The notes under the pieces were generated by a model that was not told where the DNA came from, did not search any database, and saw only the letters and a list, made by a program, of their open reading frames with translations. The position numbers and the translations under genes are program-made. Positions 1 through 6,251 of a DNA stretch of 7,216 nt are shown in pieces. Positions within the stretch are counted from its first letter, which is position 1, and each line of letters opens with the position of its first letter. Source of the DNA: Planctomycetota bacterium (GTDB lineage Bacteria; Planctomycetota; UBA1135; GCA-002686595); NCBI GenBank assembly GCA_029259675.1, contig JAJDES010000390.1, positions 1-7,216 on the forward strand, given 5' to 3'.

Positions 1-745
1 GGATTCCCGCAAGAGGGGGCAGCTCGGCTGGAATGCCGTCCGTCAGTAGAATGTCGGTTGGCAGCAACTGGCCGATTTCAAAGGCAGCGTCGATTTGATC
101 GCTGGGCACATTGTTGACTCGGCCCACAGCCCAGCCGCGCGAATAAATGGCGTCGCCAGTTTGCCAGCGCTCCGTGCTCGATACTTCGATCCCCGCTGCG
201 CCCAAAACGGCAGCATCCGCAATGGCAGTCGAAGACTGCTCAAAGGTGGGGAAGTAAAACGGCTGAGCGGAACCGAAATTTGGCACGACGACGTCCTTCA
301 CGGAATTGAAAACGTCCACAACCAACTGCGTATCCAGGGGGTCAAGGGAAACCAGCTGAATGCCGAATTCAGCCTGCGTTGGAATGGGAAAGCCGTCGGC
401 GTCCTTGTTGGGTGGAAGCAGCACCGCGCCGAGCAACGCAACTCTCCCGTCGTTTTGAAGTGTGACGGCATCCAACTCCGAGTGGGAAAACCCTAGGAAC
501 GGGTCCAGTGAGTTGGTGGCAAAATCGTAGTGAAAAGCGTAGGTCTGACCGTCCTGGAAATAAACCGGGCCGATGTCTTCAACGAAGACGGTGAACTTGA
601 TCCAGCGCGGCAATCCGGGCGACAGGCTGGGCCCTTCAAATACATCCTTGGGGAACACCACTTGGGACTTCCAAGTTGGAGACGGGGTGATGCTTACCGA
701 AAAGGGCGTGAGGGTGGCAGCAATCAGTAGGATGGACGCGAGCAT
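1..745 (-). CDS. N-terminal part of a PEP/pyruvate-binding-domain-like protein with a signal-like N-terminus (runs off left edge)
   Basis: This minus-strand reading frame is open from the ATG at 745 to the window edge (248 codons); the rest of the gene lies outside. An in-frame TAA three codons before the ATG excludes a longer form. Residues 1-18 (MLASILLIAATLTPFSVS) look like a Sec signal peptide. Visible blocks are VYFQDGQTYAFHYDF (61-75), LDPFLGFS (80-87), FYFPTFEQ (163-170), GIEVSSTERW (185-194), YSRGWAVGRV (201-210) and DILLTDGIPAELPPLAGI (231-248). From memory these resemble the front part of long proteins annotated as PEP/pyruvate-binding domain proteins in Myxococcota and Planctomycetota. 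In that family the last block leads into a phosphohistidine swivel segment with a conserved His, which would lie just outside the window. PEP-utilising enzymes are normally cytosolic, so the signal-like N-terminus is odd. No strong ribosome binding site is seen. The reading frame is well supported; the family name is moderately supported; the activity is unproven. Confidence 0.68.
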   Translation of the reverse strand, partial: MLASILLIAATLTPFSVSITPSPTWKSQVVFPKDVFEGPSLSPGLPRWIKFTVFVEDIGPVYFQDGQTYAFHYDFATNSLDPFLGFSHSELDAVTLQNDGRVALLGAVLLPPNKDADGFPIPTQAEFGIQLVSLDPLDTQLVVDVFNSVKDVVVPNFGSAQPFYFPTFEQSSTAIADAAVLGAAGIEVSSTERWQTGDAIYSRGWAVGRVNNVPSDQIDAAFEIGQLLPTDILLTDGIPAELPPLAGI

Positions 746-825
746 GGTGAATTAGGCCTTGGGTCTTTGAGTGAGAACGACTCCTATGCTTATGTCCCCT
801 GCACCCGCTACGTCTCACATATTTG

Positions 826-845
826 TGTAAAGGATTGCCTTTACA
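826..845. promoter_or_regulatory. Perfect 8-bp inverted repeat, candidate operator
   Basis: The sequence is TGTAAAGG-ATTG-CCTTTACA, an exact dyad with a 4-base centre. It lies 80 bases upstream of the ATG of the minus-strand PEP-like gene, within a likely promoter zone. It could bind a dimeric regulator or form a small RNA hairpin. No T-run follows on either strand, so it is not a typical intrinsic terminator. The symmetry is seen directly; the operator role is a guess. Confidence 0.3.
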
Positions 846-948
846 ATCGTGATCCCTAACGGTGCATGCTCAAGCGCGGATTGGGCGCCACAACTTGACA
901 TTAGGTTTGCGTTGATTTCGTGGACCGGAGCCGCGGTTGACGGCAAAG

Positions 949-962
949 CGGGCAAAGGCCCG
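949..962. repeat. Short GC hairpin CGGGC-AAAG-GCCCG
   Basis: A perfect 5-bp stem with a 4-base loop lies in the non-coding spacer. No U-run follows and no gene ends near it, so a terminator role is unlikely. It may be chance in GC-rich DNA. Confidence 0.2.
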
Positions 963-1033
963 TTGAGAGATTGACTGGGTCCGTAGTCATAGGAGTCTTT
1001 GGGAATAGCTCACCGCCTGAATGAAGCAACGAG

Positions 1034-1047
1034 TGCCCTCGAGGGCA
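1034..1047. promoter_or_regulatory. Perfect 14-bp palindrome, candidate regulator-binding site
   Basis: TGCCCTCGAGGGCA is exactly self-complementary and lies in the divergent spacer, about 440 bases before the start of the 609-residue gene. A 15-base imperfectly looped hairpin (1057-1071) follows it closely. A gapless palindrome fits a dimeric DNA-binding protein better than an RNA hairpin. Its distance from both genes and the GC-rich context keep confidence low. Confidence 0.25.
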
Positions 1048-1479
1048 AATTGCGGAGAGCACCCTTTGCTCATTCGCTGTCGATACTTCTGTTCGCAGTG
1101 AAACGCTCCGGATGTGTTGCCCAGCATGATGAAACCTTGCTGATAGCTGACGCGTAGTCCCGGATCGGATTGCTCACGCGGGACGAACGCTTTTGCTCAA
1201 CGGTCGCGTGATTTTCTGGCGCGGTGTTCAATCTGCGCGAATGAGACTTTGAAACGCCTTCCCGGGTGTCGGAGCGAGGGCCGTTTGCTCGCGGGGGGAA
1301 AGCAGTTGCAAGTCTGCTCTGGGGCGCTCATCTTCATGATGCTGAACCGGAACGAATCACTTCACGGAATTGCAATAGACCTGAAATGTCGTGGAGAGCA
1401 ATCCCAAGTAGGTGACAACTCGGCGGGCCTCATCGGCCGGGCCTCGTTGGGTTGGGAACTCCACTTCTGGGCCGTGGAT

Positions 1480-1483
1480 GGAG
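1480..1483 (+). promoter_or_regulatory. Ribosome binding site deciding the start at 1490
   Basis: GGAG lies 6 bases before the ATG at 1490. It favours this start over the ATG at 1478 and the in-frame GTG at 1412, neither of which has a comparable site. Starting at 1490 also puts the hydrophobic signal segment at the true N-terminus. Confidence 0.55.
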
Positions 1484-1489
1484 CGGAAC

Positions 1490-3319
1490 ATGCGAAGCGT
1501 TGAGTGGCTTGGGACTGTGGGCCTTGGAGCCCTGACAATCTTGGTTTTGGCGAAGCCCGGGATTGCCGCTGCGACGGGGGGCGAGCTTGGGGCGTATTCG
1601 GCTCCCCAGGCCAGGGATGGGGGCGCCGGGCAAGCGGAAGCGGCTGGGACAACCCAATCCGAGATTCAGAGGGCCACCAACAAACTTCCTGCCGAACTTC
1701 CATTTTTCATCGCCGTTCGCGACGGGGAGAAACTGGTTCAACAGGTTGGCGAATGGCTGCAAGGCTTGGACCCGAACAATCCTATCGCTCAGGCCATGGA
1801 TCAACATGCGGGCTTGAACCAAGCGCGCATCGGGCTGTTGGGGATTGCTGCTGCTTCCGGATTGTCCTTGGAGGAGGCCCTTGCCACCTTGGTGGGGAAT
1901 GAATTGGCGCTTACGTTCGAGCCCGAGACGGACGCGGGTGCCGCCCGATTCATGCTGGCCCTCGCTCCTTCTGACTCGGAGGCCTTGGACCGGATGCTTC
2001 GCCAAGTCTATCGGAGCATGGGACTGCTGCAGCGAGGGCAGATTGCCGCGGACCACCTGCGCGCGATAGATGAACAGCAGGTCGTGGTGCTCAGTGAAGA
2101 ATTGCTCGCATGTCGCACAGGGAACGCTTTGTTCTTAACCAATGACGAGTCGCTCCTAAAAAAATCGCTGCAAATCCATGCCGATTTCAGTCAAAGTTTG
2201 GAGTCCTATGCGTGTTTCTCCGAAATTGCCGCTGGAGACATCGTTTTTGGGGCCAAGCTCGGTAGCTATAAGAGTCTGTTGGCCTCGGGTCTGCCGCAAG
2301 CCCTGGATAATTCCCTGGCAAGTATTCTATTCGGATCCGAATTGTCGGCCCTGCGGGGAGCCGAACACATTTCTTTGCGCATCGATGTAAAAGGTGACTC
2401 TTTGCAGGCCAGCATGGATATTGCCGGCAAGCAAGGTCTACCCTCCGAGCTGCAGGCACTGCTTCCGGTGGAAGGTCGCGAGAGCGCTTGGCAAGCGGAA
2501 AAGCTGGAAGGCTATTTGGGAACCATTGCGGTGCGGCGCAATTGGGCCGATGTCTTCGCGGAGCGGGAAGCGATCATGCCCCTGGCCCAGGCGGGTGAGT
2601 TGGTCAATTTCTCGGGCACCATGTCAGCACTCATGGGAGCGGTTGACTTCATTGAGGATTTCTTGGCGCGCATTGATGGTCCCATTCGCTTTTTGGCGGC
2701 GCGCAGATTGGACGTCGCGGATCCACCGTCGCCGCTGTTGCCGGCCATGGCCTTAATCGCGCCGCTGGGACTGGATCTACCGGCAGGACTTGAGCAACGC
2801 ATCCGCGCCGGCGCCACATCGGCCCTCTCCATTATCGGGCTCGAAGATGCGCAACAGGGTCGCGATGCGATTCTGATGGATATCGACAGGTATCGAGGTC
2901 ACCGGCTGGTTTATGGTGCTTATCCAAGGGATGTCTCCGGTCCGAAAACGGGTATTCGATACAACTTCTCGCCTGCCATCGCCCTTGTGGAGGGCGAGTT
3001 GATCGTGGCTTCCACAATCGATTTCCTGAAGCAAATCATTGACCAAATTGAAGATGCCCAATCAATCGCTGAAGATTCTTTCGCAGCGGACACGCTGAGC
3101 CTGCAGCTGCCGCGCTTGGCAGCGGTGCTGGAAGACAATTTTGAATCCTTGCGCGTCAGTCGAATGTTGGACGAGGATGAGAGTCGCGCGCAAGCAGGGG
3201 CCTGGGTCAACGGTCTGTTGGGACTGCTGCGTCTGGGCGGCAATTTGGAGTTCGCCTCGCGACCCACAGCGCTTGGGTTTGAATGGAAAGCTCGCCTTGG
3301 ACTGACAACAGGGGAATAG
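1490..3319 (+). CDS. Exported 609-residue protein with DUF3352-like features, function unknown
   Basis: First gene of the cluster. The start at 1490 has a GGAG site and gives a Sec-type signal: hydrophobic core at about residues 7-20 (LGTVGLGALTILVL), possible cleavage near GIAAA (24-28), then a Gly/Ala/Gln-rich linker to about 65. The body contains a block GNELALTFEP (136-145) followed by ARFMLALAPSDSEALDRML (152-170). It also has two similar strand-helix motifs: GNALFLTNDESLLKKSL (211-227) and GELIVASTIDFLKQII (502-517). This pattern, a surface strand followed by a small residue and a helix, recalls DUF3352-type proteins, but I cannot confirm membership. I see no catalytic motif, membrane anchor beyond the signal, or metal site. 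The TAG stop is 3 bases before the DUF1800 start, so the two are probably translationally coupled and may share a role at the envelope. In-frame alternative starts exist at 1412 (GTG, 635 residues) and 1478 (ATG). The gene is certain; its function is unknown. Confidence 0.85.
   Translation: MRSVEWLGTVGLGALTILVLAKPGIAAATGGELGAYSAPQARDGGAGQAEAAGTTQSEIQRATNKLPAELPFFIAVRDGEKLVQQVGEWLQGLDPNNPIAQAMDQHAGLNQARIGLLGIAAASGLSLEEALATLVGNELALTFEPETDAGAARFMLALAPSDSEALDRMLRQVYRSMGLLQRGQIAADHLRAIDEQQVVVLSEELLACRTGNALFLTNDESLLKKSLQIHADFSQSLESYACFSEIAAGDIVFGAKLGSYKSLLASGLPQALDNSLASILFGSELSALRGAEHISLRIDVKGDSLQASMDIAGKQGLPSELQALLPVEGRESAWQAEKLEGYLGTIAVRRNWADVFAEREAIMPLAQAGELVNFSGTMSALMGAVDFIEDFLARIDGPIRFLAARRLDVADPPSPLLPAMALIAPLGLDLPAGLEQRIRAGATSALSIIGLEDAQQGRDAILMDIDRYRGHRLVYGAYPRDVSGPKTGIRYNFSPAIALVEGELIVASTIDFLKQIIDQIEDAQSIAEDSFAADTLSLQLPRLAAVLEDNFESLRVSRMLDEDESRAQAGAWVNGLLGLLRLGGNLEFASRPTALGFEWKARLGLTTGE
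3311..3315 (+). promoter_or_regulatory. Ribosome binding site of the DUF1800 gene, inside the end of the upstream gene
   Basis: GGGGA lies 7 bases before the ATG at 3323 and just before the TAG stop (3317-3319) of the upstream gene. Because the site lies in upstream coding sequence, ribosomes ending there can restart at once, which supports translational coupling. Confidence 0.4.
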
Positions 3320-3322
3320 GCT

Positions 3323-4639
3323 ATGAAGCGCGATTGGCTTGCGACCTATACACCCAGCGCAACGGCGCCTTGGAACCGTGAGCGAGCGGGGCATTTGCTG
3401 CGCCGAACGGGCTTCTCTCCCTCTCCGCAGGAATTGGCTCGCGCCCTGGATGAGGGCCCCCAGGCTTGTGTGCAACGGCTCGTGCAGGACGAACACGAAT
3501 CCGAAAGAGTACTCGAGTTAGATGATATTGCCCCAAGCATCGCCAACGGGGAGGAGATCGAGTTGCTGCGGCAGTGGTGGTGTCTGCGCCTGAAGCACAC
3601 CAGGCGTCCCTTGCTCGCGCGGATGGCCTTGTTCTGGCACGATCACTTTGCCACCAGTCAAGTCAAGGTTCAGGACGTCGGCTTGATGTACCGGCAATTG
3701 CGCCTTTTGGAAAGCCACGCACTTGGGTCCTTTGACGCTTTCCTAAAAGGCATCGCACGGGACCCGGCCATGGTGCGCTGGCTGGACGGTAACCAGAACG
3801 TGAAGGGGCGCCCGAATGAAAACTTTGCGCGCGAGATATTGGAACTCTTCACGTTGGGACTTGGGAATTACACGGAACGGGACATCCAGGAGGCCGCGCG
3901 CGCTTTTACCGGTTGGCACGAGCGTCGGGGCCAATTTGCATTTCAAGCTCGGTTGCACGATGACGGCGAGAAGCAGGTGCTCGGTGTTTGCGGGCAGCTC
4001 GATGGCGATGATGTGATCGAGGCCATTATTGGCAACCCAGCGTGCTCCCGATTCCTAGCAGGCAAATTGTTGCGGGCGTTCGCAACGCCCGACCCAGACC
4101 CGGAATGGATTGCCGCCTTTGCTAAATACATGCAAAGCACGGGCTACGACATGATGGCTTCGATGCATCGCCTCTTGGCCAGCGAGGCCTTTTTTGATCC
4201 GGCCCACTTCCGCACGCGTATCAAATCTCCGGTGGAGTATGTGCTCGGCATTGCCCGCAGTTTGGATTTGAAAGTTGCCGGCCCAGCACTGGCCCGCGCC
4301 ACCAGTGACATGGGGCAAAGGTTATTGGAGCCGCCTTCCGTTGACGGTTGGGAAACCCATCGCGGATGGTTGGATTCAGCGACCATGCTGGTGCGCTTGA
4401 ACTATGCGAAGCGTGCGCTTCAGGGCAATCATAGCGGAGCCCATTTGGATACTTTGCTCGATCACCATCCATTGGCGGGCAAGAAGGAAATCGTGCGCTT
4501 TGCCTGCGATCTGTGTTTTGACGGAAATGAGCCCCAGTCGTTGCGGACGGCATTTGAGGATTTGAAGGGATCCAAGCGCGACATGTTGCGGGAAGCCCTG
4601 GCGGTCGCCTTGAGTAGTCCTGAGTACCAGCTGGCCTAA
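3323..4639 (+). CDS. DUF1800 family protein, 438 residues
   Basis: This is a clear DUF1800 protein of normal length for the shorter members. Characteristic blocks in order are HLLRRTGFSPSPQEL (24-38), the histidine-rich FWHDHFATS (104-112), NENFAREILELFTLG (165-179) running into YTERDIQEAARAFTGW (183-198), HDDGEKQVLG (212-221), FKSP-type IKSPVEYVLG (300-309), and PPSVDGWETHRGWL (337-350). DUF1800 genes are typically next to DUF1501 genes, as here, and the two products are thought to act together; no reaction is established for DUF1800. No signal peptide or membrane segment is visible at the N-terminus (MKRDWLATYTPSATAPW), unlike both cluster partners, so its location is unclear. It could be cytoplasmic or exported together with the Tat-dependent partner. 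It starts 3 bases after the upstream stop. The family call is secure; the function is not. Confidence 0.93.
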   Translation: MKRDWLATYTPSATAPWNRERAGHLLRRTGFSPSPQELARALDEGPQACVQRLVQDEHESERVLELDDIAPSIANGEEIELLRQWWCLRLKHTRRPLLARMALFWHDHFATSQVKVQDVGLMYRQLRLLESHALGSFDAFLKGIARDPAMVRWLDGNQNVKGRPNENFAREILELFTLGLGNYTERDIQEAARAFTGWHERRGQFAFQARLHDDGEKQVLGVCGQLDGDDVIEAIIGNPACSRFLAGKLLRAFATPDPDPEWIAAFAKYMQSTGYDMMASMHRLLASEAFFDPAHFRTRIKSPVEYVLGIARSLDLKVAGPALARATSDMGQRLLEPPSVDGWETHRGWLDSATMLVRLNYAKRALQGNHSGAHLDTLLDHHPLAGKKEIVRFACDLCFDGNEPQSLRTAFEDLKGSKRDMLREALAVALSSPEYQLA

Positions 4640-4709
4640 ACCCGTGCACGTACCGGCGGCGCATCGTTTTGCGCACATCGCCGACGACATCGAAAACGAA
4701 AGCGATTTT

Positions 4710-5942
4710 ATGCTTCACTCCAGACGCCAATTCCTACAACGCTCGGCCGGGGCCGCCACCATTCTCGGCTCGGATTATCTGCTGCCCAGTTTCTTATCCG
4801 AAAGCCTGCGCGGGGCGCAGCCGGACTCCGAGGGGCGCATTTTGATCATCGTCCAATTGAGTGGTGGCAACGACGGGCTCAACATGGTCGTGCCCTACGA
4901 GGACGATCTCTATCACAGGCTAAGGCCAAGTTTGAGCCAGAAGGCTTCGACCGTGCACCCACTTCAGGACGGGTTGGGGCTGCATTCGGATATGCGCGCC
5001 ATGAAGGATATTTGGGAGCGCGGTGAGTTGCAGGTTGTGAGCAATGTCGGCTACCCGACCCCGGATCGTTCCCATTTTCGCTCCATGGATATTTGGCATA
5101 CGGCCAGTTTGGATCCGGAATTGGCGCAAAGCGGCTGGCTGGGCCGTGCAGTGGACGGCTGGGACCAGAGAGCATCTGCCGACGGTCGCGACGCGGCTAC
5201 GCCCAAGGCTCTGCACCTCGATTCCGGGCCATTGCCCTTGGCTCTGCATGCGCGCAAGCGAACGGTGCCTTCCATCACCAGCATGGAGTCCTTTCAGTTG
5301 GACGGCGATGTGGACAGGCTTGCCTCCATTATTGCTGCGGAGCGGAAGCAAGGCAGTGACGATTTGTTGTACGTGCAGCGCACGGCCTTGGCCGCATGCA
5401 CCAATGCGCAGCGCATCGCAAATGTAGTCGAGCAAGGTCAAACCAGACCCGCATACCCCAATTTCGGATTGGCCAAGCGGCTAAAGGAAATCGCCAGCTT
5501 GATCGCCGCTGATTTTGGTCCCCGCATTTACTACACGTCCCTGGGCGGCTTTGATACCCATGCGCGCCAGGCCCTTGCCCATGGACCGCTGTTGCGCGAG
5601 CTCTCGGAATCTGTGGCCGCCATCCAGTCTGATTTGAAGCGCGACAATCTCGATCAAAAAGTCTTGCTGATGACGTTCAGCGAATTTGGCCGCCGCGTGA
5701 AGGAAAACGGCAGTCGAGGTACAGACCATGGTGCGGCCGCACCAATGCTTTTGGTGGGGCCCGCTGCCAAGGGCGGGATTTCCGGGGGAACTCCTGACTT
5801 GGCGAATTTGCTGGAGGGGGACATTCGGCACTCGTGCGACTTTCGTGAGGTTTACGCGACAGTTCTGCGCGATTGGCTTGGTGTTGAACCCGCGCCGATA
5901 CTTGGGGACGCCCGGCCCATGGACGGATTGTTGCGCAGTTGA
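4710..5942 (+). CDS. DUF1501 family protein with Tat signal, 410 residues
   Basis: A DUF1501 protein, a family related to the alkaline phosphatase/sulfatase fold. I prefer the ATG at 4710 because it places a twin-arginine motif SRRQFLQ at residues 4-10, followed by the hydrophobic stretch AGAATILGSDYLL, the normal DUF1501 beginning. This predicts folded export by Tat. Family blocks include ILIIVQLSGGNDGLNMVVP (44-62), LHSDMRAMKDIWERGELQVV (91-110), PDRSHFRSMDIWHT (118-131), GWLGR (142-146), LGGFDTHARQ (278-287), MTFSEFGRRVKENGSRGTDHG (about 321-341) and LRDWLGV (386-392). The Asp, His and Ser residues in GGNDG, DRSHF, GGFDTH and GTDHG are candidates for metal and catalytic positions by analogy with the phosphatase superfamily. 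An in-frame GTG at 4644, 4 bases after the DUF1800 stop, would add 22 residues (432 total) but bury the Tat signal. Neither start has a strong ribosome binding site. The substrate is unknown. Confidence 0.93.
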   Translation: MLHSRRQFLQRSAGAATILGSDYLLPSFLSESLRGAQPDSEGRILIIVQLSGGNDGLNMVVPYEDDLYHRLRPSLSQKASTVHPLQDGLGLHSDMRAMKDIWERGELQVVSNVGYPTPDRSHFRSMDIWHTASLDPELAQSGWLGRAVDGWDQRASADGRDAATPKALHLDSGPLPLALHARKRTVPSITSMESFQLDGDVDRLASIIAAERKQGSDDLLYVQRTALAACTNAQRIANVVEQGQTRPAYPNFGLAKRLKEIASLIAADFGPRIYYTSLGGFDTHARQALAHGPLLRELSESVAAIQSDLKRDNLDQKVLLMTFSEFGRRVKENGSRGTDHGAAAPMLLVGPAAKGGISGGTPDLANLLEGDIRHSCDFREVYATVLRDWLGVEPAPILGDARPMDGLLRS

Positions 5943-6251
5943 GGGAGAGCCTGCCCGCCGCGCATCCCGCGCTGCCTGACCTGAGCGAGCGCGCACTGCG
6001 ATCGAGCTTGGCCGTTTGACGCGTTCGTTAGCCAAAAAGTGTCGTAGGTTCGGAACCCGTATCCGCGGGCGGGGTTCATCTGTCGCATCGGCCCAAGGCC
6101 GCATATTCACATACGTGACGGATCCATTTTCGCTCCGCCCAGCTGCGGCCCGGCCGCCCATTGCAGGCCCAAATGCCGGCGATGCGCCGACAATCCATTT
6201 GTGGAGCGGCAGCAAGTGCAGCGGGAAGGAGCAGCCCAATCGGAGTTCCCC
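5943..6251. other. Intergenic region, 309 bases, with small dyads and no clear gene
   Basis: This GC-rich spacer follows the DUF1501 stop. I see no terminator with a U-run and no RNA gene. Small dyads are GAACCC...GGGTTC (6053-6077, 13-base loop), TCAC-ATAC-GTGA (6107-6118) and GCGGCC-C-GGCCGC (6145-6157). Frames open across it on both strands have no recognisable protein. A promoter for the SPFH gene probably lies here, but no clear -35/-10 pair could be read. Confidence 0.5.
6242..6245 (+). promoter_or_regulatory. Ribosome binding site of the SPFH gene
   Basis: GGAG lies 6 bases before the ATG at 6252, the same spacing as at the 1490 start. It supports this start, which leads directly into a short basic segment and a membrane helix. 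Confidence 0.55.

Larger units (their letters stand above)
746..1489. other. Divergent intergenic region, 744 bases, no convincing gene
   Basis: This spacer separates the minus-strand PEP-like gene from the plus-strand three-gene cluster, so it should carry promoters for both. I found no reading frame with convincing coding character. The frame open at 1249-1503 overlaps the start of the 609-residue gene and gives a protein resembling nothing I know. The spacer holds a perfect 8-bp inverted repeat (826-845), a hairpin CGGGC-AAAG-GCCCG (949-962), a perfect 14-bp palindrome (1034-1047), and a hairpin GAGCA-ccctt-TGCTC (1057-1071). A TTGACA at 895-900 has no matching -10 box at normal spacing. 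Promoters could not be placed by eye. Confidence 0.6.

Noticed and set aside
95..496. 133-codon plus-strand reading frame opposite the PEP-like gene
   Set aside because: It is antisense to a frame with family-like motifs and a signal peptide; its own translation has no recognisable features.
895..900. TTGACA matching a -35 promoter box
   Set aside because: No -10-like hexamer occurs 16-18 bases downstream; the DNA there reads TTCGTG/TCGTGG.
779..997. 10-bp inverted repeat GACTCCTATG (779-788) / CATAGGAGTC (988-997)
   Set aside because: The copies are about 200 bases apart with no supporting structure; probably chance or too weak to interpret.
1249..1503. 84-codon plus-strand reading frame before the 609-residue gene
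   Set aside because: It overlaps the start and signal sequence of the better-supported gene, has no ribosome binding site of note, and its product resembles nothing recognisable.
6053..6077. GAACCC...GGGTTC stem with GGTTCGGAACC, reminiscent of a tRNA T-arm or terminator
   Set aside because: The loop is too long, no acceptor or anticodon arms can be drawn around it, and no T-run follows.
5072..6136. 13-base direct repeat CCATTTTCGCTCC at 5072-5084 and 6124-6136
   Set aside because: One 13-base match is expected about this often by chance in a window of this size, and one copy lies inside DUF1501 coding sequence.
5481..6239. 252-codon minus-strand reading frame across the end of DUF1501 and the spacer
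   Set aside because: Most of it is antisense to clear DUF1501 coding sequence; the product is Arg/Ala/Pro-rich and low in recognisable motifs, as expected for an antisense shadow in GC-rich DNA.
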